Shown here piece after piece: positions 33,918 through 42,607 of a DNA stretch of 64,000 nucleotides. A program made the position numbers and the translations under genes. The stretch's first letter is position 1; every line of letters starts with the position of its first letter. The DNA is taken from positions 186,001 to 250,000 of the forward strand of contig JAWKKG010000003.1 of NCBI GenBank assembly GCA_041393395.1. Reading direction: 5' to 3'. The notes beneath the pieces are model-generated. The model had not been told where the DNA came from. It saw only the letters and a list, made by a program, of their open reading frames with translations, and searched no databases. Source of the stretch: JAGQIB01 sp041393395. GTDB taxonomy: Bacteria; ARS69.

Positions 33918-35531
33918 CTAGCGCGCCCAGTCCAGGAACTTGACGGTGAGTCCGCCGCCGCCGCGCGGCTGGAACGTGACCAGAGGATCGTACGACTCGA
34001 ACCGATCGGGGAAGCCCGACTCGAAGAGTCGCACGCCGACGCCGTCCCGCGAGTCGAACTCCATCGCGGTGCCACCGCGCCGGAAATCGCGAACGCGGAA
34101 GATCGGGGCGGGGTTGCCCTTTCCGAACGGCATCGCGGCCCGCAGGGCGCGCGAGAACGCGAGGTCCACGTCGGCGCGGCGGATCTCGGCGTCGGCCGCG
34201 GGCGGAGCCGGCGCCGGTGTGGACAGGCCGGCGAACGCCGAGCGGAGCCGACGCTGGATCTCCGGGGCGCGCACGCCGTCCGCGGAGAAGCCGGCCGCCA
34301 CCCGGTGCCCACCCCAGCTGGCCAGGAGCTCCTTCATCTCCGCGAGCACGTCCACCAGGTGCACGCCCTCGGGGGCCCGCAGCTCGCCGACGACCGATCC
34401 GCGGTGCTCCGTGAGGACGGCGGCCGGACGGCCCGTGCTGTCCACGAGCGCCGTCGCCACGCGCCCGAGCCAACGCGAGTTCACGTCCGTCACGAACATC
34501 ACGGCCGGCTCGCCGGCCGGAATCCCGAGGGCCTCCGCCGCCTCGCGGCCGACCGCGAGCGCCCGCTCGAGCTCCGCCTCCTGGCGCAGGAACGTCTTGA
34601 GCACGTCCTCGAGGTCGCCGGCCCAGGATGGCCGGCCGAGCAGGGCCCGGAGTCCGGGCGACTGCCCGTCCGAGGCCGGGACGGAGGCGAAGGCAGCGCC
34701 GAGGCGCGAGGCCTTCCCGACCCGGAACACGGCGTCCGGCCCGATCTCCAGCGCCCGGCGCAGGATCGAGAGGGCCGGGCGATCGCCGCGCGCAACGCGG
34801 GAAAGCCCCTCGACGACCCATGAGCGGTTGTTCCGGCCCAGGTCGGCCCAGTCGCAGATCGAGCCGAGCGCCACCAGGTCCAGATGCCGACAACAGAATT
34901 TGTCGGCACCATCGGTGTCACCGGGCCATGCCCGGCGAAGGATCTGCCGCGCGAGCAGGGCTGCCACTCCGGCCCCCGTCAGATCGGTGAGGGGAGAGTC
35001 CTTCTCGGCCTTGGGGTTCACCAGACCGGGCACGGCGGCGCGACCGGCGGCGACCTCGTGGTGGTCCGTGACGATCACGTCGAGGCGGAGCGAGCGGGCG
35101 AGCTCCACCTCCTCGACGTTCGAGGAGCAGCCGTCCGTCGTCACGAGCAACCGCGCGCCACGGTGGTGGAAGCGGCGGATCAGGTCGGGGTACAGCCCGT
35201 GACCCTCGGTGGCGCGGGCCGGAATGTACGGATCCACGTCCGCATCCAGGCGCTCGAGCGTCTCCACCAGGATCGCGCAGGACGTGATGCCGTCCGGGTC
35301 GTCGTGCCCGAAGACGGCGATGCGCTCGTTGCGCGCGACGGCCGCGAGGATCCGGTCGGCGGCGGCTTCGAGGTTCGCGAGGTCGCCGGGCTCGGGGTAG
35401 GGATCGGACGCGTGGAGGAAGCGGTCCGCGGCGTCGGCGGAGCCGAGACGGCGCACGTAGATGTTCCGGACGACGGGATGAAACGTCGCCGGTGGCGCCG
35501 ACGGATCCGCCGGGAGCCCTTGCGGGTCCAT
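33918..35531 (-). CDS. DHH-family phosphoesterase, RecJ-like exonuclease
   Basis: 537 residues from ATG 35531; TGATG junction with the aldolase gene upstream. The DHH domain has 'IAVFGHDDPDGITSCAILVE' (motif I, DDPD rather than the DYDVDG of classical RecJ), 'LLVTTDGCSS', 'DVIVTDHHEV' and 'PGLVNPKAEKDS'. The DHHA1 part has 'GRVATALVDSTGRPAAVLTEHRGSVVGELRAPEGVHLVDVL' with 'SWGGHRVAAGFS', and an OB-like tail 'GKGNPAPIFRVRDF' follows. Such proteins are Mn-dependent 5'-3' single-strand nucleases in repair and recombination. Motif I resembles archaeal GAN/RecJ-like proteins, so I leave the gene name open. Confidence 0.85.
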   Translation of the reverse strand: MDPQGLPADPSAPPATFHPVVRNIYVRRLGSADAADRFLHASDPYPEPGDLANLEAAADRILAAVARNERIAVFGHDDPDGITSCAILVETLERLDADVDPYIPARATEGHGLYPDLIRRFHHRGARLLVTTDGCSSNVEEVELARSLRLDVIVTDHHEVAAGRAAVPGLVNPKAEKDSPLTDLTGAGVAALLARQILRRAWPGDTDGADKFCCRHLDLVALGSICDWADLGRNNRSWVVEGLSRVARGDRPALSILRRALEIGPDAVFRVGKASRLGAAFASVPASDGQSPGLRALLGRPSWAGDLEDVLKTFLRQEAELERALAVGREAAEALGIPAGEPAVMFVTDVNSRWLGRVATALVDSTGRPAAVLTEHRGSVVGELRAPEGVHLVDVLAEMKELLASWGGHRVAAGFSADGVRAPEIQRRLRSAFAGLSTPAPAPPAADAEIRRADVDLAFSRALRAAMPFGKGNPAPIFRVRDFRRGGTAMEFDSRDGVGVRLFESGFPDRFESYDPLVTFQPRGGGGLTVKFLDWAR

Positions 35532-36580
35532 CAGCCGCGCCCGGTCGCAGCCATCGCCGACACGACCTCGGCGAACACGTCGGCCGCGCGCGCCACGTCT
35601 TCGCGCGAGACGTCGAGGTGGGTCACGGCGCGCAGGAGCGTCACGCCGAACGGGACGAGCAGCACGTCGCGTTTCGCGAGCTCGGTCGCGAGCTCGATCG
35701 GGGTGCGGCCCGTCTCCGCCACGTCGAGCACCACGATGTTCGACTGCGTGGCCTCGAGGTCGACCCGCACCCCCGGCAGACGCGCGGCGCGCTCCGCGAA
35801 CAGGCGCGCGTTCGCGTGGTCGTCGCCGACGCGGTCGAGCAGGTGGTCGAGCGCCCACAGCGCACCCGCCGCAAGCAGGCCGGACTGACGCATCCCGCCG
35901 CCCATGCGCTTGCGATGCACCCAGCACCCGTCCACGAATGCGCGCGTGCCCACCACCAGCGAACCGACGGGAGCGCCGAGCCCCTTGGACATGCACACGG
36001 AGACGGAGTCCGCGTGGTGCGCGATGCGGGCGGGGGAGAGGCCGGTGGCGGCGGCGGCGTTCCAGACGCGCGCGCCATCGAGATGCACCGGAAGGTCGGC
36101 TTCGTGGGCGACCTGCGCCACGGCGTCGAGCTGATCCTGCGGCCAAACCGCGCCACCGGCCGCGTTGTGCGTGTTCTCGAGCCACACGAGCGACGTCTGC
36201 GGGCAGTGCGGCACCTGAGGTCGGATCGCCCGCCGCACGGCATCCGGCGTCATCGTCCCGCGCGTCCCGTCGATCGGCCAGAAGCCCACGCCCGAGAGCG
36301 CGGCCGCGGCACCCGCCTCGAACTGCAGGACGTGGGAGCCGCGCTCCAGGATCACTTCGTCGCCCGGCCGCGCGTGGGCGCGCACGGCGATCTGGTTCGC
36401 CATCGTGCCGCTCGGCACGAACAGCGCCGCTTCCTTGCCGAGGAGCTCCGCCACCCGGTGCTCGAGTCGCTCGACCGTCGGGTCGTGGCCGAGCACGTCG
36501 TCGCCGACCTCGGCCGCGGCGATCGCCGCGCGCATCTCGGGGCCGGGCTTCGTGACCGTATCGGAGCGAAGGTCGATCAT
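35531..36580 (-). CDS. ltaE: Low-specificity L-threonine aldolase
   Basis: 349 residues. Fold-type I PLP enzyme with 'MIDLRSDTVTKPGPEMRAAI' at the N-terminus, 'EVGDDVLGHDPTVERLE', 'ALFVPSGTMANQIA', 'LENTHNAAGGAVWP', 'PVHLDGARVWNAA' and the PLP lysine Lys199 in 'SVSVCMSKGLGAPVGS'. It cleaves threonine and allo-threonine to glycine and acetaldehyde. It is the first gene before the RecJ-like gene and is separated from the surface protein gene at 36773 by 192 bases containing a terminator. Confidence 0.96.
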   Translation of the reverse strand: MIDLRSDTVTKPGPEMRAAIAAAEVGDDVLGHDPTVERLEHRVAELLGKEAALFVPSGTMANQIAVRAHARPGDEVILERGSHVLQFEAGAAAALSGVGFWPIDGTRGTMTPDAVRRAIRPQVPHCPQTSLVWLENTHNAAGGAVWPQDQLDAVAQVAHEADLPVHLDGARVWNAAAATGLSPARIAHHADSVSVCMSKGLGAPVGSLVVGTRAFVDGCWVHRKRMGGGMRQSGLLAAGALWALDHLLDRVGDDHANARLFAERAARLPGVRVDLEATQSNIVVLDVAETGRTPIELATELAKRDVLLVPFGVTLLRAVTHLDVSREDVARAADVFAEVVSAMAATGRG

Positions 36581-36711
36581 GGGGGGAACCTCCGGCCGCT
36601 GCAGCAGGGGTCGACCGGGCAGGGTACCACGCGGGCGGGGGCAGAGTCGACGCGAGGCGGCCCACGCGACCCGGCCCGCGGGGATCGCGCGATCGGATCG
36701 ACGCCCGGCCG

Positions 36712-36750
36712 AAAACGCCGAGGGGCGACGGTCGCGGACCGCCGCCCCTC
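36712..36750 (-). terminator. Rho-independent terminator after the LVIVD-repeat surface protein gene
   Basis: On the minus strand, 36750-36743 (GAGGGGCG) pairs with 36727-36720 (CGCCCCTC), with an inner stem GGTC/GACC separated by a small symmetric internal loop. It is followed by GGCG and four T (36715-36712). It lies 23 bases beyond the stop at 36773, as expected for termination of that gene ahead of ltaE. Confidence 0.65.
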
Positions 36751-36772
36751 CGGTGCCTTCGCGGATCCGCGC

Positions 36773-39103
36773 CTAGCGGGTGCGGACGAGCTTGCCGGTG
36801 GAAACGTCCCCGCCCGCCGTGACGCGGACGAAGTAAACGCCCGCCGGCGTGGCAGCGCCTTCCGAGTCTCGGCCATCCCACGACGTTTGCACGTCGCCGG
36901 CCGCCTGCCAGGCGTCGAGCAACGTGCGCACCCGTCGTCCCGTCACGTCGAACAGATCGACGCGGACCCGACCGGCGTGAGCGGTCGCGTAGCGGATCGC
37001 CGTCTCCGAGCCGAACGGGTTCGGCGAGACGCGGAGGCGCGAGTCGACGCTCGTCACGAGGTCCGGCGCATCCGTGGCACCGAGCGCGCGACAGTCGATC
37101 GGCACCGCATTCACGACGTAGTCGGAGACGTAGACGGAGCCGTCGGCGACCAGCGCCTGCGACCCGGAGAGGTCCGAGGAGACCGAGCCGATGCGCACCG
37201 GCAGGTCCGGGTCGCGCAGGTCGATCGCCACCACCGAGCGGTCGCTGCCCGTGTACAGGATCGACTCCGAAATCGATCCCGGCCACGAGTAATAGCTGAT
37301 GCCCGGATCCGTGAACTGACCCGCAACCCGCGGTGCGCTCGGGTCCGAGAGGTCCACGATCTGGAAGGAGTGCGTCAAGCTCGGGGTCGCGATCGCCGCC
37401 GTCGAGCCGTCCATCGCGAGCCACGAGCGCGTGGGATCACCGGGCATCGTGGCGTGTCCGAGGAACGCGGGATTCCACGGATCCGACACGTCGACGGTGT
37501 GGATGCCGATCTCGCCGCTCGTCGCACCGACGCCGATGAGCACACCGAGCGAGCCGCTCTGCTCGAAGCACCGCGCGTCGTGTCCGAGCAGGGAACCGAC
37601 CTCCGTGGAAGGAGCGGCGGGGTCCACGATCCGGAGTCCGTCGCCCGCGCAGGTCAGATAGAGAGCCCCGCCGAACGCATCGATCGACGTGACGCTGTAC
37701 GCGAACGGCACCTGCACCGGAGCCGACGGAGTCGGCGGATTCCCGGACAGGCCGGAGCGGTAGAAGGGTCTCGGCAGCCAGGATACTCCGCCCGTGACCC
37801 AGACGGCGTCGCTCGTCGCCGTGATGTCCCGGATCAGGGGAGACGTCGGCGAGATCCAACCTCCCTCGGACCAGCTGGTGACCTCGGTGGGAGGATTCGT
37901 GACCCGGTCGTAGACCCGAAGGCCGCGGGTGACGAAGCTGGTCTCGCAGTAGTCCTCCGTGTTCGTGAATGACTGGAACGCCCACGGGCCGAGAACCGCG
38001 ACGTGAGTGATGCTCTCCTGCCCGTCGTGTCCGTCGGTCGCGCTCGGGAACGACGCGTTCGTCACGTCCCAGCACTCGATCGTGCCGCCCGCGGTGAAGG
38101 CGCGAAGCACGGATCCACTGGTGGCGCCCGCGACGGAGTAGTGACTGCCCGGGGCCCGGAAGCGAACGGTCGGGGACGTCGGATTCGAGATGTCCGCGAT
38201 CCAGAACACATTCTGGACGTAGTTGGCGCCCGAGTACCCGAAACTCAGAACCAGGTCTCCGTACTGCCGGGTGGTCGGCGGGATGTCTTCCCCGACGACG
38301 GTCGTGTTCAAGAGAGCCGGCTGCGTCAGATCGGTCACGTCGAACGACTGAAGAGAAACGGTGGAGTGTCCGCAAAGGCAGCCGACGCCGACACACGGGA
38401 AGTACTCGTAGCTGGCGACCAGCCGGTCCCCGCTCCAGGCGAATCCGTTGTAGGTGCCCTCGAACCAGTCGGGCGAGACGTGGAATCCCGCGAAATCCGG
38501 AGCGGCCGGATCCGTGAGATCCACGAGATGGAACCCCGGAACGGGTTCACCGAACTGATTCAGTGTCTGGCCGCCCATCGCGGCGCGGGTGCCGTCGATG
38601 GCGATGTTGGTGATGTAGTACGGAATCGTCAGGCCGAGGTCCGCGGGATTCGCCGGATCGGAAACGTCGATCACGTGCAACCCGGTCTCGAGGACGTACA
38701 GGTACGAGCCGACGACGTCGATCGACCGGATCGTCCCCATCGCGAGCGAACCGATCAGCACCGGGATCTGCGGGACCGACACGTCGTAGACCGACAAGCC
38801 GTTCGAGTGGCCGACGTAGACCACGTCGCCGCTCACGGCCACGGACCAGGGGGTCCCTCCCGGGGTGGCGGTTCCGATCCACTGCGCGGAATCCGTCAAC
38901 AGGAAGACCTGCAGGCTCGTGCCGCCCGCAAGGTAGCCGTAGTCGCCCTGGACCGCGAGGTCCAGACCCCCACCGCCGGAGGGAATCGGCGCGGAGCCGA
39001 TGAGTCGCGGCGTGTCGGACCAGTCCATGCAGGTCTGTGCAGAGGCGGCGATCGGGAAGACGTTCGTCGAGAGCGCCAAGGCCATGGTAAGAGCGGTTCG
39101 CAT
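36773..39103 (-). CDS. Secreted LVIVD-repeat beta-propeller surface protein with sorting tail
   Basis: 776 residues from ATG 39103, preceded by GGGAGGGAAC. A signal peptide ends 'IAASAQ'. The body is a run of LVIVD-like repeats ('GLHVIDVSDPANPADLG', 'HTVDVSDPWNPAFLGHA', 'FQIVDLSDPSAPRVAG', 'VVAIDLRDPDLPVRIG'), each a propeller blade of 40-50 residues. The C-terminus has 'RVSPNPFGSETAIRYA' and the FlgD-like 'WDGRDSEGAATPAGVYFVRV' followed by a basic end. It is predicted to be exported and anchored by a type IX-like route. No enzyme motif is seen. It has its own terminator and is separated from the sigma factor gene upstream by 158 bases. Confidence 0.9.
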   Translation of the reverse strand: MRTALTMALALSTNVFPIAASAQTCMDWSDTPRLIGSAPIPSGGGGLDLAVQGDYGYLAGGTSLQVFLLTDSAQWIGTATPGGTPWSVAVSGDVVYVGHSNGLSVYDVSVPQIPVLIGSLAMGTIRSIDVVGSYLYVLETGLHVIDVSDPANPADLGLTIPYYITNIAIDGTRAAMGGQTLNQFGEPVPGFHLVDLTDPAAPDFAGFHVSPDWFEGTYNGFAWSGDRLVASYEYFPCVGVGCLCGHSTVSLQSFDVTDLTQPALLNTTVVGEDIPPTTRQYGDLVLSFGYSGANYVQNVFWIADISNPTSPTVRFRAPGSHYSVAGATSGSVLRAFTAGGTIECWDVTNASFPSATDGHDGQESITHVAVLGPWAFQSFTNTEDYCETSFVTRGLRVYDRVTNPPTEVTSWSEGGWISPTSPLIRDITATSDAVWVTGGVSWLPRPFYRSGLSGNPPTPSAPVQVPFAYSVTSIDAFGGALYLTCAGDGLRIVDPAAPSTEVGSLLGHDARCFEQSGSLGVLIGVGATSGEIGIHTVDVSDPWNPAFLGHATMPGDPTRSWLAMDGSTAAIATPSLTHSFQIVDLSDPSAPRVAGQFTDPGISYYSWPGSISESILYTGSDRSVVAIDLRDPDLPVRIGSVSSDLSGSQALVADGSVYVSDYVVNAVPIDCRALGATDAPDLVTSVDSRLRVSPNPFGSETAIRYATAHAGRVRVDLFDVTGRRVRTLLDAWQAAGDVQTSWDGRDSEGAATPAGVYFVRVTAGGDVSTGKLVRTR

Positions 39104-39261
39104 GTTCCCTCCCAGCGACGTCGGCCGATGGTGCCCCGGGGGGTTCGGGCTGGGAGATGCCGACGACCCATCGAATACTGCACGACGGATCGACGAAATG
39201 CAAGGCGCGCGGATGGAAGGGCGCTGGGGCAGGAGAGTGCTTCGTATCGATCGGGGCGGAG

Positions 39262-39825
39262 TCAGCTCCCCGGCGCACCCAGCCGATCCAGTAGCCATGC
39301 GCGCGCGAACGTCCAGTCGCGCTTGACGGTGCGTACCGCGACGCCGAGCGCCTCCGCCGTCTCCTCGAGACTCAGACCCGAGTAGAACCGAAGCCGCACC
39401 ACGCGTCCCGCCCGGGGATCGTTGCGCTCGAGGTTCGTGATCGCGTCCTCCAGGGCCAGAAGTTCACTCGGATCCCACTCGACCGCGAGGTCCAGGGCGG
39501 GAACGTCGGAGAGGGAGATCCGCTGAGCCGGTCGGCCTTCATCGTCGCCGCCGCGCTTGCGGCGACCGCGGGCGCGCGCACGCTCGATCAGGATCCGGCG
39601 CATCGCCTCCGCCGCGGCCGCGAAGAAATGGGCGCGATTCTCCCACGTCGGCGAGTCGTCCCCGCGCAGGCGGAGATACGCCTCGTGCACGAGCTCCGTC
39701 GTGCGGAGCGTGCGACCGCGCTCGTGCCGCATGCGCGAGTGTGCGAGATCCCGCAGCTCGGTGTAGAGCGTCTCGAGCATCCGCTCCGTCGGTTGCGCTC
39801 CGGGCTCGCGCGGCGCGTCGGTCAT
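39262..39825 (-). CDS. ECF-type RNA polymerase sigma factor (Sigma70_ECF/TIGR02999-like)
   Basis: 187 residues; the ATG at 39825 overlaps the kinase stop (ATGA). Region 2 is 'LYTELRDLAHSRMRHERGRTLRTTELVHEAYLRL' with 'NRAHFFAAAAEAMRRILIERARAR', the exact style of the ECF group paired with Ser/Thr kinases. Region 4 has 'RVVRLRFYSGLSLEETAEALGVAVRTVKRDWTFARAWL'. It directs transcription of an unknown regulon, probably under control of the kinase encoded immediately upstream. No anti-sigma gene is present, consistent with kinase-dependent control. Confidence 0.93.
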   Translation of the reverse strand: MTDAPREPGAQPTERMLETLYTELRDLAHSRMRHERGRTLRTTELVHEAYLRLRGDDSPTWENRAHFFAAAAEAMRRILIERARARGRRKRGGDDEGRPAQRISLSDVPALDLAVEWDPSELLALEDAITNLERNDPRAGRVVRLRFYSGLSLEETAEALGVAVRTVKRDWTFARAWLLDRLGAPGS

Positions 39826-42386
39826 GGTGCGGACTTCGCGGCGCGTTCGGCTTCGCGACGATCGGCTTCCTGACGGAGACTGTCGGCGTCGTTCGGCTTC
39901 GCGACCGCGTCCGCGAGCGTGCGCATCGACTTGACGGTGTCCGGATGCAGCGGACCGAGTAACGCGGATCGGAGGCCGAGTGCCCTTCTCGCACATTCCT
40001 CCGCCTCGCGCGGGCGTCCCTCCTCGGTGAGCACGACCGCCAGGTTGTTGAGACTCATCGCGACGTTCGGGTGCTCCTCGCCCAGCATCCGGAGGTTCAT
40101 GTCGAGCGCCTCGCGATAGTAGCGTTCGGCGTCCGGCAGTCGCCCCCGCACACGGCACAGAACGCCCAGGTTGTTCAGCGAGGTCGCGATCTCCGGATGC
40201 CCGGCCTCGCCGTACGCCCGGCGTCGGATGTCGAGCGCCTTCACGTACAGGCTCTCCGCACCGGCGTAGTCTTCCCGCTGCTTCCGGAGCAATCCCCAGC
40301 TGTTGTAGATCGACGCGACGCCCGGGTGGTCCGGCCCCAGCAGCTTCTCGTTCAGCTCGGCGGCGGAGGCGAACAGCGGCTCCGCTTCGTCGAACTTCCG
40401 CTGGGCGCGCAGGGCACTCGCGAGATTGCTCAGATCGGCGGCGACGTACGCGCTCTCCTCGCCGCGGTTCGCGCGGTTCGCCTCCAGTGCGCGTCGATAC
40501 GCGTGCTCCGCGTCCTCGATGCGGCCGAGCGCCTGGTACGTTCTTCCGAGGTACGACCAGTTCGAGCCGTACGTCGGGAGATTCTGCAGGGACGCCCCGT
40601 CCAGGACCCGGATCGCCTCCTCCTCCTGGCGCGCCGCGTCCTCGTAGCGCCCGAGCTCCTGGTAGGTTCGCCCGAGCTCGGCCGTGGCGTGCGAAACGGC
40701 GCGCGGCGACGCGTCGCGCCGGCGAGACAGTCCCGCCACCACGTCTTCCTGAAGCGCCAGCGCGGAGTCCGGCATCCCGCGGCTCCGGAAGATCGACGCG
40801 AGTCGTCCCTTGGCCTCCAGCGTCCCCGGACCGAGCGGCCCCTGCGCGGACTCGTAGGCGCGGATCGCACGCCGCGCGAGGGAGTCCGCGGACTCCAGCT
40901 CGAAGAGACTCTCGTAGGAATAGGCCATCGTCTGGGCGGCGGCCGCCTCGACTTCCGGCTCGTCGTGAAGCTCGTCCAGATCGTGCGCCGCGGCGTCGAG
41001 GAGATCTCGCACGCTCACGTCGCCCCCGCCGGAACGCAACGGGTTCGCGCCGGCGAGCATCGTCTGCAGGAACGAGTTCATGCGCTCGGCCTTCATGCGC
41101 TCGACCTGCTGGCGTCCGTACAGCACGGACATCGAGACGCCGAACGCCACGAGCAACGTGAACACCGTGCCGGCGAACGCCACCCCCAGTCGATGGCGTC
41201 GCACGAAGCGGTGGACCTGGTACGCGACGCTGGGCGGATGTGCGGTGACGGCGTCGCCGTTCAGCGCGGCGCGGACGTCCTCCGCGAGCGCGTCGACGCT
41301 CGCGTAGCGCCGCGCCGGCTCCTTCTCGAGCGCGCGCAGGGCGATCCATTCGAGATCCCCGCGCAAGCGTCGGGCGAGCGAGCTGACGTCGGAACGTCGG
41401 GCCGCGGCGACGTTCGGGGCGCGCTCCCCGAGGGTGGCGAGTCGGGCGCCGAGTCGCGGGGCCGGCGTCTCGCGCACGGCGCGGAGCATCGCCGTCACCG
41501 AATCGTCGGGCAGGTCGGAGCGATCGAACGGCCGCGCGCCCACGAGCAGCTCGTAGAGCAACACGCCCAGGGAGTAGACGTCGGAGCGGGTGTCGACCGA
41601 GACGCCGGAGGACTCCGCCTGTTCCGGGCTCATGTACTCGGGCGTTCCGATCAGCATCCCGATCTGCGTATGGACCGTCTCGGTGGAGAGGCGCGGCCCG
41701 AGCGCCTTGGCCACACCGAAGTCGATGACCTTCACCTGCGCGCGCCCGTCGCTCTCGGTGACCAGGACGTTGCTCGGCTTGAGGTCCCGGTGGATCACGC
41801 CCTTCTGGTGCGCGTGTTGCACCGCGTCGCAGAGCTGGAGGAACAGGGTCAGTCGTTCCTCCACGGAGAGACCGCGGTCGTCCGCGTAGTCGGTGAGCGG
41901 CCGCCCGTCCACGTACTCCATCACGAAGTACGGCTGCCCGTCGGCTGTCGCGCCGGCGTCGTACACGCTCGCGATGTTCGGGTGATCCATGAGCGCGAGC
42001 GCCTGGCGTTCGGCCTCGAAGCGGTTCAGGACCTGGGTGGACGCGGCGCCCACCCGCAGGAGCTTCAGCGCCACGCGACGCTGCAGCGGCTGCTCCTGCT
42101 CGGCCAGGAACACGACACCGAACCCGCCCTCGCCCACGATCTCGAGCAGTCGATACGGGCCGACCCATTCGCCCGCGCCGGGCGGCGACGTGAGCAGCGG
42201 CAGCCCGGGCGGTTCCGGCTCGGGATCGCCGCCGGCCTCGTGCGCGGTGAGCAAGGCGTCGAGGCGCGAGCGCAGGGTCGGGTCGGGGGCCTCCCGCTCC
42301 AGCCACTCCCGCCGCCGCTCGGCGGGTTGCTCGAGCGCTTCGTCGAACAGCCGGCGAAGGAGGCTCCAGGACGGGGAGTCGCTCAT
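39822..42386 (-). CDS. Transmembrane Ser/Thr protein kinase with C-terminal TPR array
   Basis: 854 residues. The kinase domain covers about 75-365: glycine loop 'IVGEGGFGVVFLA', Lys108 in 'RVALKLL', catalytic 'VIHRDLKPSNVLV' (D201), 'VIDFGVAKALG' (D222) and activation segment 'GTPEYMSPEQAE'. A single TM segment follows at about 395-420 ('VFTLLVAFGVSMSVLYG'). Roughly ten TPR-type repeats follow ('ATSLNNLGVLCRVRGRLPDAERYYREALDM' type) to about residue 835. It is a Hanks-type sensor kinase with an extracytoplasmic TPR domain. The coupled sigma factor gene suggests a kinase-to-ECF relay. Divergent from the surface protein gene at 42608. Confidence 0.94.
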   Translation of the reverse strand: MSDSPSWSLLRRLFDEALEQPAERRREWLEREAPDPTLRSRLDALLTAHEAGGDPEPEPPGLPLLTSPPGAGEWVGPYRLLEIVGEGGFGVVFLAEQEQPLQRRVALKLLRVGAASTQVLNRFEAERQALALMDHPNIASVYDAGATADGQPYFVMEYVDGRPLTDYADDRGLSVEERLTLFLQLCDAVQHAHQKGVIHRDLKPSNVLVTESDGRAQVKVIDFGVAKALGPRLSTETVHTQIGMLIGTPEYMSPEQAESSGVSVDTRSDVYSLGVLLYELLVGARPFDRSDLPDDSVTAMLRAVRETPAPRLGARLATLGERAPNVAAARRSDVSSLARRLRGDLEWIALRALEKEPARRYASVDALAEDVRAALNGDAVTAHPPSVAYQVHRFVRRHRLGVAFAGTVFTLLVAFGVSMSVLYGRQQVERMKAERMNSFLQTMLAGANPLRSGGGDVSVRDLLDAAAHDLDELHDEPEVEAAAAQTMAYSYESLFELESADSLARRAIRAYESAQGPLGPGTLEAKGRLASIFRSRGMPDSALALQEDVVAGLSRRRDASPRAVSHATAELGRTYQELGRYEDAARQEEEAIRVLDGASLQNLPTYGSNWSYLGRTYQALGRIEDAEHAYRRALEANRANRGEESAYVAADLSNLASALRAQRKFDEAEPLFASAAELNEKLLGPDHPGVASIYNSWGLLRKQREDYAGAESLYVKALDIRRRAYGEAGHPEIATSLNNLGVLCRVRGRLPDAERYYREALDMNLRMLGEEHPNVAMSLNNLAVVLTEEGRPREAEECARRALGLRSALLGPLHPDTVKSMRTLADAVAKPNDADSLRQEADRREAERAAKSAP

Positions 42387-42607
42387 GGGGTTTCCGGGAC
42401 GGGGCCGGCGGGCGGATTGCCCGGCAACCCCGACTCTAGAGAAGTCGCGGCTTCGCGGTCAACGGGGCGACCCCATGGCCCCTTTCGAGGACGGCCGGCG
42501 CATGAACGCATCGGGTCCGCCCGCCCGTTCGGGAAGGCCGAACGGAGCGGTGCAACCCGACCGTTGCCCGGCTCGAAACTCGATCAGCGAACGAAAGGCG
42601 TCCCGAG

